DNA from: JANXLS01 sp038227045
Lineage (GTDB): Bacteria; Planctomycetota; SZUA-567; H5-PLA8
DNA length: 26,634 nucleotides
Assembly (NCBI GenBank): GCA_038227045.1
Contig: JBBRQD010000081.1
Location: 1-26,634, forward strand
Direction: 5' to 3'
Shown here: positions 15,101-22,822 of the stretch, one piece after another
Position numbering within the stretch: position 1 is the stretch's first letter
How the letters are laid out: each line of letters starts with the position of its first letter
Notes under the pieces: model-generated
Told to the model about the DNA's origin: nothing
The model's input: the letters and a program-made list of their open reading frames with translations, nothing else
The model's database searches: none
Made by a program: the position numbers and the translations under genes

Positions 15101-17519
15101 CGTTGTCCACATCGCGCGTGACTTTGCCGTTGTCGGTAAAACTATTGATATCGTTGGTATATGCATTGCCCTTTTGCTGGGCATTCATGATGTGGCCTTC
15201 GACAAATTGCCGCTGCGTGGATTCCCTCCATACATCGTAGACCTTCACCAGCGCTTCCAGCTTGCGTTCCGCGCGAACTTCGCCCAGCCGAACTACTTGG
15301 CCGATGGAATGGATTTCATAGACTCCGCCGGCGTCCATCGTGAATTCGGTCGTGCCGCGATTTATATCCGTTTTGTCAATCATTTCACCGAATCGATAGC
15401 GCATGTTGCGGACGAAATAGAAGTAGCCGGTTGAAACGCCTCCGTCTGTCGCCAATGTGCCGCCTGTACCCACCGCCCCGCCCGCCGGCAGCGGTCCGAC
15501 CTGTAGTTTCAGCGCCAGTTCAGGTTGTTTACTCCCTTTTTTCGCATCCATTGTCACGATCGGTTCCATGCTGGTGAAGTTACGGCCCCAGCGGTCGATC
15601 CATTCAATGTTCGGATTGAACTTGAGAATATCCGTATTCGAATTGAAGTGCGCCATGATCATCGGCGCCAGCGACAGCCGCCTTGGAAGTCCGGTTTTAG
15701 GATCGACGTTGCTGTCCAGCCGATTGTCGTCCCACGGCTGCACGACCCGGAAGAAGAAGTCGTCCCAGCTCTTGAAAGGGCCGCGCGGCTGAGGCACCGG
15801 CAGCGGCCGGGTCGCACTCTTTTGGAACGACATGTCGAGGTCGTTTTTCTTGGGCAGACCCGTCTTTAAATCCAAATCGGCCTGCCGGGCAACGATGACG
15901 TGATAGGCCAGTTCGTGCGCTTCGTTGCACATACCGCCCAAATTCTTGAAATTAGTGGGATTCAAAGCTCTATAATTGTTTATATATCCAAAATTCACGG
16001 GGTCCGTCCAGGGTTCCGGACGATTCAACGCGGGTTTGCCGGAAAGTAGCGGGACGCGCTTCAAACCGTTCACCGACGGCAGCCGTTGACCGTCAAATAT
16101 TTTCAACGCGTCGTATACCACCCAGCTAGACCCGGATTGAACGTCTCGCAACTTCGTCGCTTCGTCGGAGTCGGTGCCGATTGCCAGGGGCGTGCCGTGT
16201 TGCACGTTGATGCCCATGAACATGGCGATCAGTACTTTGTCGGAGGCTGTGTTGATGTTTACCGGCGCGCGATGGATGCAAAGCGGATAGCGCTTGTAGT
16301 CGATGTTGATGTCGTCTAGAAGATGGCCGGACGGATCGAGCACCACATCGCCCTTCATGGAAGTGTGCGAGTACTGCGGGTTAAGCAACGCGTCTTCGCG
16401 GGCGACGATCATATAGGAACTGGTCGGTCCCGGTACGATAACAAAAGGTTCGTCGACTTCCAGCCAGTCGATGCCATTGTCTTTGATGCGGCGCAACTGC
16501 CCCGCTCCGTGGCCATTGATGATCGAGAGGTACGCGCCGCAAAGACTTCCGCGCGAATTTTGCTCATCGACGATGTGCTTGGAATTCTTGTCGACGGACG
16601 CGACCCAGCTTTTGTCGCGGTCAATGGCACGGTATTGATCGGCCCATTCGAATTTTCCGACGCAGGTCGTGTTCGGATCGACCCATGAATCGATCGTGAT
16701 GTAGTCGCGCAAGGCGTTGAACTTGACCGAGCGTTCGATGTCTTCCAATTCGGGGTGTCCGAGATGATTCCCGGTGGTGACGGCATTTTTCACGTCTTCC
16801 AGGCGTTTAAATCCGCCGACCAGGGAGCGGTAATACGCGATCGCATAACCGTCGCCGTACAGGGCGCTCCCATCCGGGCCTGTCAATGCGCGTTGATTTC
16901 CGTCCACGCGGTAGTACAAATCGGTCGTGGTAGGGCCGTCGTCTTTATTGTATTGAGTGTTAAAAAGACCCGCGGGCGCGCCTTCCTGCGCCCAGCGGCG
17001 GGGCTGAATCGCGTCGAGATTCGCGGCGACCAGCGGCGGTCCGATCACGCGGCAGAGGTTGTCGAGCAGCACGCCGAGATTGTCGCCGGCGTTCACGTTG
17101 ATGCGGCCGGAGGTGTCGGAGACGTTCAAACTAAAGCGGTCGCTGGCCGTGCCCGCACTGTTTCCGAGCGAACGGCTATAAGACGAATACAGTTCGGAAG
17201 TTGAGGTCTTCAGGGCGGCGGGCAGTTTCGCCGGGAACGAGACATGGCGCTGTGCGGCATGCAGCCAATCGATCATGTACCAGGCGTCGTTGGGGTCTTC
17301 GGTTTTGTAAAAGGCCTGCTCTTGCAGCCGCGCGATAGCGTCGCTCATGCCGGCACGCGCCATCATGTCGGCACGCACGCTGTCGCTGTAGCGCTGAGCG
17401 GATTTGTTTTGGGAGATGGTCAGCGTGTAAAATCCCGCTCCCATTGCGGCGAGAATCGCCAGCACTCCCGCCACCATGATGAGCGTTACGCCCTTGCCGC
17501 CACGTCTTGAGGTAAACAC
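12108..17519 (-). CDS. Giant GspK-like minor pseudopilin with a LamG-like region and poly-Pro insert (1803 aa)
   Basis: The N-terminus (RRGGKG then VTLIMVAGVLAILAAMGAG) is a prepilin leader and hydrophobic helix with a likely G10/V11 cleavage site. It lacks Glu at +5, as is known for GspK, the tip pseudopilin of type II secretion. Residues about 130-430 hold GspK-like signatures: SDTSGRINVNAG at about 135-144, YYRSLVGGFKRLEDV at about 229-243, and VNINTASDKVLIAMF at about 420-434. Beyond that it departs from the usual ~320 residues. A concanavalin/LamG-like region starts near CTISMWVKTTW (about 1091) and seems to close at VDELRISKKAW (about 1527-1537). Between them is a Pro/Gly-rich stretch (about 1385-1440) with nine prolines at 1391-1399. 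The next gene overlaps by ATGA. It is probably displayed on the outer side of a pseudopilus; the adhesin-like role is inference. Confidence 0.8.
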   Translation of the reverse strand: MFTSRRGGKGVTLIMVAGVLAILAAMGAGFYTLTISQNKSAQRYSDSVRADMMARAGMSDAIARLQEQAFYKTEDPNDAWYMIDWLHAAQRHVSFPAKLPAALKTSTSELYSSYSRSLGNSAGTASDRFSLNVSDTSGRINVNAGDNLGVLLDNLCRVIGPPLVAANLDAIQPRRWAQEGAPAGLFNTQYNKDDGPTTTDLYYRVDGNQRALTGPDGSALYGDGYAIAYYRSLVGGFKRLEDVKNAVTTGNHLGHPELEDIERSVKFNALRDYITIDSWVDPNTTCVGKFEWADQYRAIDRDKSWVASVDKNSKHIVDEQNSRGSLCGAYLSIINGHGAGQLRRIKDNGIDWLEVDEPFVIVPGPTSSYMIVAREDALLNPQYSHTSMKGDVVLDPSGHLLDDINIDYKRYPLCIHRAPVNINTASDKVLIAMFMGINVQHGTPLAIGTDSDEATKLRDVQSGSSWVVYDALKIFDGQRLPSVNGLKRVPLLSGKPALNRPEPWTDPVNFGYINNYRALNPTNFKNLGGMCNEAHELAYHVIVARQADLDLKTGLPKKNDLDMSFQKSATRPLPVPQPRGPFKSWDDFFFRVVQPWDDNRLDSNVDPKTGLPRRLSLAPMIMAHFNSNTDILKFNPNIEWIDRWGRNFTSMEPIVTMDAKKGSKQPELALKLQVGPLPAGGAVGTGGTLATDGGVSTGYFYFVRNMRYRFGEMIDKTDINRGTTEFTMDAGGVYEIHSIGQVVRLGEVRAERKLEALVKVYDVWRESTQRQFVEGHIMNAQQKGNAYTNDINSFTDNGKVTRDVDNVNTNKALDTLPEPLVPLGYRLNEKNKFGGVLSECVDNGPKDASGSRTKTSWPGVKPHSSGYSVPDVIANRIMPAGWDGQLTLAVNKANFDKKGKHADTFLASFQGDLDTDTCIGNGREQSKTPLNASIRVCDTISLLGYLNDTEIDLDPASAEDIDVVSGKLQPDSNPKNNPIFTLSLTTANASSAAGPNQGLNYLHNDDKHYEFGLTSRVGDLRSDGVFLGPLGVSGKDATLKYAYGKGPALTGIAKTIALGKNGQTSGGGPASVIKPVAGGGMNYEPGNAAGCTISMWVKTTWHAQDNQEHEFFNGSSNGKDDAARLNKLCKQGFVSKTLSADKVNFVGVEWLNSDLWAGLEEYHDEPASVSIHGGMAYVLDANQPKTTGNVSAETPSYYIQPFRWTFVGQVHQFAQNNATFNWGLGWNPALTTRSHDAYIPGALATFQGFDQSYYFGYYMNNQGYGGNLNPANRQLAQQGADSYARNIIRPFVSTARYPEGGKFKTDNHAVINGLLPNTNNATDSSRRWYTGGLPLNSVGVPVKGTGGLGTNCDLDGQPAAYPWAQNHNQWFTEGCFSINNLNQGKAPFTIPPPPPPPPPRPYVPWIPPPPGNGPPGPPWPPPPPPPIPRPPVRRGVHHPFGPVAESESDAVADAPPLSCINDALNAADPIVVAKAALPNDLGFTPVRTAAPQPGPGPLPGAVAPAAAVGNQVHIYKQQPSDTTMAVVDELRISKKAWDSLLIHDVMTLSRYYLPKDPSDMKQQPTFISQSLIQSQEGHLAQSDDLVAPARVSWNVFTPRFMHEYKEAGTYKRYENVTGNGGGRSQVAFRGPFDYAQYNWDIGFDANNGWKNEKVNVPNKHLRVDRVAPIPGVQSHWSKGVEVQLVTYSASSPSASAAPKALLGYVYDKNTNKFNAVNAFTDPEADNCYVDPRTPGKRVHAKAGELHYLVRFKYPVDRQYIDPKSPKDTVDPSVQYLLDTPVFDDISIVYIQAPKILYFKEAVE

Positions 17520-17675
17520 GGTTTGAATCTCCTGAACTGCCGCGACTGGATTTTCGGAACAGTCTGATGCTTAATAGTAGTGCACAATTCAGAATTCAGA
17601 CAAAATTCTTCGATTTTTGATATATTTTTTGAGATTGCATAGTTTAAGGGTTAGGCTTCGTGGTAGTGCGTTTTG

Positions 17676-17745
17676 ATCCAGAGCCGCGCACGTAAGAAAT
17701 CGGCAACGCAAGATAAGCCGCTTACTCACGTGCGCGGCTCTGGAT
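17676..17745. repeat. Long inverted repeat, copy 2 of the family at 11536-11612
   Basis: The arms ATCCAGAGCCGCGCACGT (17676-17693) and its exact reverse complement (17728-17745) form an 18-bp stem that continues imperfectly inward. The loop contains CGCAAGATAAGCCGCTTACT, nearly identical to the copy at 11536-11612, so the two are homologous over their whole length rather than only in the arms. It ends 23 bases before the ATG of the PfpI/DJ-1 gene, in the probable 5' leader. Confidence 0.85.
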
Positions 17746-17768
17746 AAGCACACAAAAAGGAGTCCGCG

Positions 17769-18329
17769 ATGTCCAACAAAGTTCTGGTCGTGATCGGCGA
17801 TGCATCCGAAACGGTCGACACGCTTTACCCCTATTACAGGCTGCAGGAAGACGGCTACGAACCCGTCGTCGCCGCGCCTGAAAAACGGCGCTACCAGATG
17901 GTCATGCACGAGGTCAAGCCGGGCTGGACTATTACCAAGGAATGGGAAGGCTACACGCTCGACGCCAATATTGCGTTCAAAGACATCAAACCGGAAGAGT
18001 ACGCAGGCATCTTTTTCTCCGGCGGTCGGGCGCCCGAATACATCCGCGACGACGAGGATTTGCTGCGCGTGACACGGCACTTTTTCGAGACGAACAAGCC
18101 TGTCGCCAGCGTCTGCCACGGCGTCGAAATTCCGGCGCGCGCGGGCTGCGTCAAAGGACGGCGCATGGCGACGGTCGCCAAATGCAAATTCGATCTGGAA
18201 GTGTGTGGCGGAATCTACGTCAATGAAGCGTGCGTGGTGGACGGCAATCTCGTCAGCGGCCGAACGTTTCACGATAACGGCAAGTATTTCGGAGCGTTTA
18301 TGAAACTGCTAAATGCGGCGAAAAAATAG
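17769..18329 (+). CDS. DJ-1/PfpI superfamily protein
   Basis: 186 residues from the ATG at 17769, with AAGGAG nine bases upstream. The class I glutamine amidotransferase-like fold is clear: the N-terminal strand NKVLVVIGDASE with the conserved acidic residue at about position 14, FFSGGRAPEYI at about 82-92, and the nucleophile elbow ASVCHGVEI with Cys116 and His117. Family members are glyoxalases/deglycases, chaperones or cysteine peptidases, and the exact activity cannot be told from sequence alone. The product is cytoplasmic. Downstream it meets the convergent propeller-like gene after only 15 bases. A long inverted repeat occupies its 5' leader. Confidence 0.9.
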   Translation: MSNKVLVVIGDASETVDTLYPYYRLQEDGYEPVVAAPEKRRYQMVMHEVKPGWTITKEWEGYTLDANIAFKDIKPEEYAGIFFSGGRAPEYIRDDEDLLRVTRHFFETNKPVASVCHGVEIPARAGCVKGRRMATVAKCKFDLEVCGGIYVNEACVVDGNLVSGRTFHDNGKYFGAFMKLLNAAKK

Positions 18330-18344
18330 CGTGAGCGAATTGAT

Positions 18345-19247
18345 TCAAGCGCAGTGGTCAGATCGATTCTGCGGAGATGTCACCTCGGGAAACTGAAGTT
18401 TCCCAACGATGCGGCCATTCATTACATCAAGTGTTGAACCATCATTTGAAATGAGGCGAGAACCGTTCAAACAAAATTCCATTTCGATAGCCGGACCGAC
18501 ATGAGTAATGACTTTCGGAACGCCGCTATTTCGATCAAATTGCTGAAGCAACAGCTTTCCACCTCTCTCATAGGGCCACGATACCCCGACGAAGGAAGCG
18601 CTTTCCCGGCAAAACGCAACGTGCAAAAAATGAGTGCCTTTCGCGGGCTCAAAGCGCCATATTTCGCGGCCATCGGCTGTATCGAAGCACCGCACCGGGC
18701 CGCCTGCTTCGGATATACAAATACTCGATTCGCTGAATGACGCGCCCAGTACAGCGAAACTAATGCGTTCGATTCGAGCAATCGGCGACTCGAGAGTTGT
18801 GAGCGCATAGCCACGGGTTTGTTCGAGAAATCGCACAGGCTGAAATGGACTTTCCCAAATTCCTTTAACTTGAGAAAGAGCGGTGAAAGCCGTGCCACGT
18901 GCAGTATTCAGGACTTGGCAGGATTTGCGTTCCGTGCAGCAAAATACCCGCGTTCCGTCGCCGCAGAAAGAGACTTGCTGAACTTCTTTAATGTCCTTCC
19001 GTCTCCAGACCTCGATATTGTCTGCGGTGCGGTAAAGCGCAATACCGTGAGTATAATATGCGCCCACCGCCAGTACGGTGCCATCCTCCGAAATCGCAAG
19101 TCGATTTCCACCAAAATCAAGTGTCGTTTTCAACGTTCGCAGTAGCTGCATACTCGACAGGTCGCAAAGATGAACCAATTGCTCGAATTCCGCAGCAGCA
19201 AAAACATTTCCCGTGTTACTGGCCGCAAACTGTCGAATTGATGACAT
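18345..19247 (-). CDS. WD40-like beta-propeller protein of unknown role
   Basis: 300 residues from the ATG at 19247. The start is decided by GGAGG six to seven bases upstream; the frame continues to 19484 without a comparable site. The protein has repeated strand patterns of the kind seen in divergent WD40 or quinoprotein propellers: NRLAISEDGTVLAVGAYY, TRVFCCTERKSCQVL, GPVRCFDTADGREIWRF, SRLISNDGSTLDVMNGR. It has no signal peptide from this start and no enzymatic motif. Its wording and codon use look less GC-biased than its neighbours, which hints at separate ancestry. It stands alone between a convergent PfpI gene and a divergent PQQ-type gene. Function unknown. Confidence 0.7.
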   Translation of the reverse strand: MSSIRQFAASNTGNVFAAAEFEQLVHLCDLSSMQLLRTLKTTLDFGGNRLAISEDGTVLAVGAYYTHGIALYRTADNIEVWRRKDIKEVQQVSFCGDGTRVFCCTERKSCQVLNTARGTAFTALSQVKGIWESPFQPVRFLEQTRGYALTTLESPIARIERISFAVLGASFSESSICISEAGGPVRCFDTADGREIWRFEPAKGTHFLHVAFCRESASFVGVSWPYERGGKLLLQQFDRNSGVPKVITHVGPAIEMEFCLNGSRLISNDGSTLDVMNGRIVGKLQFPEVTSPQNRSDHCA

Positions 19248-19543
19248 AAAGGCCTCCACGTTTTCACCCGTTGTTGTTGGTGAAATTTCTGAACTGGCAG
19301 TGCGCAGCCTGAAAATTAGTAGACCGCGCCAACTCAAAATAATCATAACAAGAATTCGCTTTAAGTGAATTCCACTCCGCACTTTTTCTTTTCGCACGCA
19401 CCGTTTATAACTCCGACATGGACTCTGAATCGGCCCTTCCCTCCTCCGGCACGACACACAAACCACACTCACACGCTGTTCCATCGTCCGGACGAGGTGT
19501 AGAGATAGTTATCGCCAATTTTCCGCACGGAGATTTATCCTCA
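19248..19543. other. Divergent intergenic region, no gene seen
   Basis: This 296-base stretch separates the start of the propeller-like gene (minus) from the start of the PQQ-type gene (plus). Both flanking open frames extend into it, but no good ribosome binding sites support those extensions. It should contain both promoters; the AT-rich run around 19380-19412 is the likeliest place, though I see no confident boxes. No repeat or hairpin stands out. Confidence 0.5.
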
Positions 19544-20815
19544 ATGATTCGATTTGCGCTTTCCATCGTTCTGACTGCCACGATCACGCTTTCGGCAGTT
19601 GCCTCCGATGCCCCGCCCTCTTCCACCGATTGGCCGCAATGGCGCGGGCCGCATCGCAACGGCGTTTCGGACGAATCGGGATGGTCTACCACGTGGCCAA
19701 AAGAGGGACCGAAGGTGCTGTGGAACGCGGTTCTCGGAACGGGTTTCGCAGCCGTCGCGGTCAGCCGCGGACGCGTTTATACGATGGGCAACATCAACAA
19801 CGAAGACATCGTCTGGTGCCTGGATGCGGCGACGGGAAGCGTGGTCTGGAAATATGCGTACAAGTGCGAGCTTGAACCGAAGTCACACCCCGGCGGCCCA
19901 GGCGCGACGCCCGCGGTTGACGGCAAATTTGTGTATACGATGAGCAAGAACGCACAGATTAATTGCATCGACGCGGAGACTGGAAAATTGAAATGGTCCA
20001 AGGACGCCGTCGCCGATTTCGGCGCGACGAAACCGGAATGGGCGTTCTCGTCGTCTCCTTTAATTGTGGGCGACAAGTTACTGGTCAACGTGTTTGCGAG
20101 CGGCATTGCATTGAACAAAGAAACCGGCGAACTGCTTTGGAAGGGCAGCGGCACGAGCGGCTACGCGTCGCCCGTCATCTTCAAAATCAAGGACGGAACA
20201 GGGGCCGCATTCTTTGGAAAAGAAGCGCTCTTCGGCGTGAATCTCGCGGATGGAAAAGTGCTCTGGGATTTCCCGTGGAAAACACCCTGGGGCGAAAACA
20301 GTCCCGACCCGATTCCGCTCGACGATTCCATTTATATTTCCACGGGCCACGGCATGGGCGCGACGCTCTTAAAGCTTTCTGAAGATGGCAAACCCGCGCC
20401 CGTCTGGGAGAATAAGGAGTTCATCAATCACATTTCCACGTCGGTGCTGAAGGATGGTTTTCTGTATGGCTTCTCCGGACTCGTGCATCGCAAACCGACG
20501 GTGGCGAAGCCGAATAATTTGAGCTGCGTGGATGTCAAAACCGGCGTGACGAAATGGACGCAGCCTGACTTGATCGGACAGGTCATCTTGGCCGGCGGCA
20601 AGTTGATCCTGCTGACGACCGAGGGCGATTTGATTGTCGCGGAGGCGTCGCCGGAAAAGTACACGGAACTGGCGCGTGCGCATGTCATCGATTCAAAGCC
20701 CGGCGACGGCAAAGGCGCGCCGAAGAAATGCTGGACGGTGCCGGTGCTTTCGGGTGGCCACATTTATTGCCGCAACGCGTCGGGGGATTTGGTGTGTCTG
20801 GATGTTTCGAAGTGA
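19544..20815 (+). CDS. Secreted PQQ-like beta-propeller protein
   Basis: 423 residues. I start it at the ATG at 19544, which opens a signal peptide (MIRFALSIVLTATITLSAVA) and has GGAG upstream; the open frame reaches 19418. The mature protein begins with WPQWRGPHRNGVS, the standard opening of planctomycete PQQ-like propeller proteins. Repeats of the quinoprotein type follow: GRVYTMG, WCLDAATGSVVWKY, NCIDAETGKLKWS, GIALNKETGELLWKGSG and CVDVKTGVTKWTQ, about one every 50 residues, making an eight-bladed or slightly smaller propeller. No cytochrome c domain and no clear dehydrogenase residues are visible, so a binding or scaffold role is as likely as redox catalysis. The heptad element B starts directly after its stop codon. 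Confidence 0.9.
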   Translation: MIRFALSIVLTATITLSAVASDAPPSSTDWPQWRGPHRNGVSDESGWSTTWPKEGPKVLWNAVLGTGFAAVAVSRGRVYTMGNINNEDIVWCLDAATGSVVWKYAYKCELEPKSHPGGPGATPAVDGKFVYTMSKNAQINCIDAETGKLKWSKDAVADFGATKPEWAFSSSPLIVGDKLLVNVFASGIALNKETGELLWKGSGTSGYASPVIFKIKDGTGAAFFGKEALFGVNLADGKVLWDFPWKTPWGENSPDPIPLDDSIYISTGHGMGATLLKLSEDGKPAPVWENKEFINHISTSVLKDGFLYGFSGLVHRKPTVAKPNNLSCVDVKTGVTKWTQPDLIGQVILAGGKLILLTTEGDLIVAEASPEKYTELARAHVIDSKPGDGKGAPKKCWTVPVLSGGHIYCRNASGDLVCLDVSK

Positions 20816-20897
20816 GGGGTTAGGGAATAGGGGTTAGGGATTAGGGTGAATGGAACGTGCGTCGTTCCCTAATCCCTAACCCCTAAATCCTATCCCC
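20816..20897. repeat. Heptad inverted-repeat element B (GGGNTTA x4, spacer, TAANCCC x4)
   Basis: The left half reads GGGGTTA, GGGAATA, GGGGTTA, GGGATTA and a final GGG (20816-20846). After about 20 bases the right half follows (20867-20897), which is its near-exact reverse complement in 7-base phase; the inner 17 bases of the arms match perfectly. It starts at the first base after the PQQ-type gene's stop codon and is followed by TTTT, so it may work as a terminator. It ends 18 bases before the next ATG. Each G-rich arm has five runs of three or more G, enough for a G-quadruplex on either strand. It shares design and length with element A at 9940-10019. Confidence 0.85.
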
Positions 20898-20915
20898 TTT
20901 TCTGGAGATTCGTTG

Positions 20916-22799
20916 ATGCGTTTTTGGGTGTGTTCGATTGCTTGTCTTATCTCTTCCATTTCACTTTGTGCCGCTGAAGCGCTTCAGATCGACCGCGATT
21001 TTACTATCGATGTTCAACCGCCGGGACTCGCTGAAAAGGTTACGTTTAAAGCGCGCAAACTTTTCAATCACGCCGATTATCTCGCGTCGGATGAAGTCAA
21101 CGGACGCCTCGCGGGAAGCCCGGGCGAAGCACTCGCGCGAAAGTACATCATCCGGCATCTGCTCGATTCGGGCTATGATAACGTGCGCCAGTTTCCATTT
21201 CAATTCACCGGCGACGTGCGCATGGGTGAGAAGAATCGGCTGTCCGCCAAACTCGTGGGCGGCGATATGCTCGTTACTACCAAGTTCGAATTGATCGACG
21301 ATTACAAACCCATGCCGATCAGCCAGGTCGGCGATGGCGCCGGCACACTGGTTTTCGCCGGCTACGGCATTAGCGCTCCCGATAAAGGCTACGACGACTA
21401 CGCCGGGCTTGACGTGAAAGGCAAAGTCGTGATGGCGTTTCGCGGCGAACCGGAAAAGGCCGATGGCACGCGCATCGGCGGCGCGAGCGACCCGCACGCG
21501 GCCGCGAACGTGTACAGCGATCTATTTTATAAGGCCGGCATGGCGCGCGACAAGGGCGCGCTGGGGCTGCTGATTATCGACGGCGAACGTGGCAAGGCCC
21601 CTGAGAAAAAGATCATGCCGGACATGATCCGCGGCGGCGGGCGGCGGCATTGCGGCTTTCCGTTGATTCAAGTCCTGCCCGATATCGCCGACAAGTTTCT
21701 CGCCTCCGCAGGTAAAAAGAGTGCGGCGTTAAAACAGCAGATTTGCGATACGCTGAAGCCGTCGAGCATCGAAGTGCCGGGCGCGACCATCGACTTTCAA
21801 GTCGATATTGTGCGTGAAAAAACCACGGACTACAATCTCGCCGTCGTGCTCCCAGGCACCGATCCGGCACTCAAAGACGAGATTGTCGTGATCGGCGCGC
21901 ATTACGATCATCTCGGCACCGGCAACGAATTCTCGCTCGCCGACAAATCCGAGATGGGCAAGATTCATCGCGGGGCGGACGACAATGCGTCGGGCACGTC
22001 GTCTGTTCTAGAACTGGCGGACGCGCTGTACAAGAATCGGGCATCGCTGAAGCGCACTGTCTGGGTGATGTTCTTCGGCGCGGAAGAAATGGGCACGCTC
22101 GGTTCCAACGATTTCGTGAAAAATCCGCCGCTCGATTTCAACGTGAAGAATACCGCCGCAATGGTGAACCTCGATATGGTCGGTCGCTGCCAGAACAACA
22201 AAGTAATGGTCTACGGCGCGGGCACTGGATCGGGGTTTGGCGAACTGCTCAAACGCGTCGATAAAGACATCGGCATGGAAATAAAAACGAGTCCCGACGG
22301 ATTCGGCGGGTCGGATCAACTGGCCTTTATGAACGCCGGCATCCCGGTCCTGTTTTTCTTCACCGGGTCGCACGCCGATTATCACAAGCCCAGCGACACC
22401 GCGGATAAACTCGATGTCGCCGCGCAAGCCAAAATTACCGCGCTTGCGTTCGATGCCGCGGTCGATTTGATCAACGCGCCGGAACGCCCCAAGTTCGTCA
22501 AAGTCGAAGCGCCGAAGATGACCGGCGGAATGGGCGGCATCCGCCTCGGCACTCTGCCCGACTACGCCTACGACGGAAAGGGACTGCGCATCAACGGCGT
22601 GCGCGAAGGTTCGCCGGCGGACAAAGGCGGCCTGAAAAACGGCGATATCATCATCATGCTCGGCGGCCGGAAGATTGAGAATATCAACGACTACATGAAT
22701 GCGCTGGCGCAGTCGAAAGCAAACGTGGAGACGCCGATAAAGATCCTGCGCGACGGGAAAGAGATGGACGTGAAAGTGGTGCCGGAGAGGAAAGAGTAA
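20916..22799 (+). CDS. Secreted M28-family zinc aminopeptidase with PA and PDZ domains
   Basis: 627 residues from the ATG at 20916, with GGAG eight bases upstream. A signal peptide covers about 1-20. A PA (protease-associated) insert at about 125-290 includes LVFAGYGISAPDKGYDDYAGLDV. The M28 catalytic domain carries the di-zinc ligands: GAHYDHLGTG at about 326-335 (His and Asp), GADDNASGTSS at about 352-362, FGAEEMGT at about 386-393 (catalytic and metal Glu pair), NLDMVGR at about 417-423, and the last His in DYHKPSDT at about 487. A PDZ domain closes the protein (about 545-625: NGVREGSPADKGGLKNGDIIIMLGG). It would trim peptides in the periplasm or outside. It follows the PQQ-type gene on the same strand, separated only by heptad element B. 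Confidence 0.93.
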   Translation: MRFWVCSIACLISSISLCAAEALQIDRDFTIDVQPPGLAEKVTFKARKLFNHADYLASDEVNGRLAGSPGEALARKYIIRHLLDSGYDNVRQFPFQFTGDVRMGEKNRLSAKLVGGDMLVTTKFELIDDYKPMPISQVGDGAGTLVFAGYGISAPDKGYDDYAGLDVKGKVVMAFRGEPEKADGTRIGGASDPHAAANVYSDLFYKAGMARDKGALGLLIIDGERGKAPEKKIMPDMIRGGGRRHCGFPLIQVLPDIADKFLASAGKKSAALKQQICDTLKPSSIEVPGATIDFQVDIVREKTTDYNLAVVLPGTDPALKDEIVVIGAHYDHLGTGNEFSLADKSEMGKIHRGADDNASGTSSVLELADALYKNRASLKRTVWVMFFGAEEMGTLGSNDFVKNPPLDFNVKNTAAMVNLDMVGRCQNNKVMVYGAGTGSGFGELLKRVDKDIGMEIKTSPDGFGGSDQLAFMNAGIPVLFFFTGSHADYHKPSDTADKLDVAAQAKITALAFDAAVDLINAPERPKFVKVEAPKMTGGMGGIRLGTLPDYAYDGKGLRINGVREGSPADKGGLKNGDIIIMLGGRKIENINDYMNALAQSKANVETPIKILRDGKEMDVKVVPERKE

Positions 22800-22800
22800 C

Positions 22801-22821
22801 GTGGCGGGACGGTCCCGCCAC
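22801..22821. terminator. Bidirectional terminator-like hairpin
   Basis: GTGGCGGGAC and GTCCCGCCAC are perfect 10-bp arms around a single base. The hairpin fills the 23-base gap between the ends of the convergent M28 and DUF6797-like genes, beginning one base after the M28 stop, which fits a shared terminator. There is no T-run on either side. Confidence 0.7.
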
Positions 22822-22822
22822 A

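Noticed and set aside
17589..18272. 227-codon minus-strand frame opposite the PfpI gene
   Set aside because: The plus-strand frame has a good ribosome binding site and an intact Cys-His nucleophile elbow; the opposite frame also runs through the inverted repeat.
20816..20897. TTAGGG repeats as telomeric DNA or a chromosome end
   Set aside because: The repeats are 7-base units, internal, and arranged as an inverted pair between two ordinary genes.
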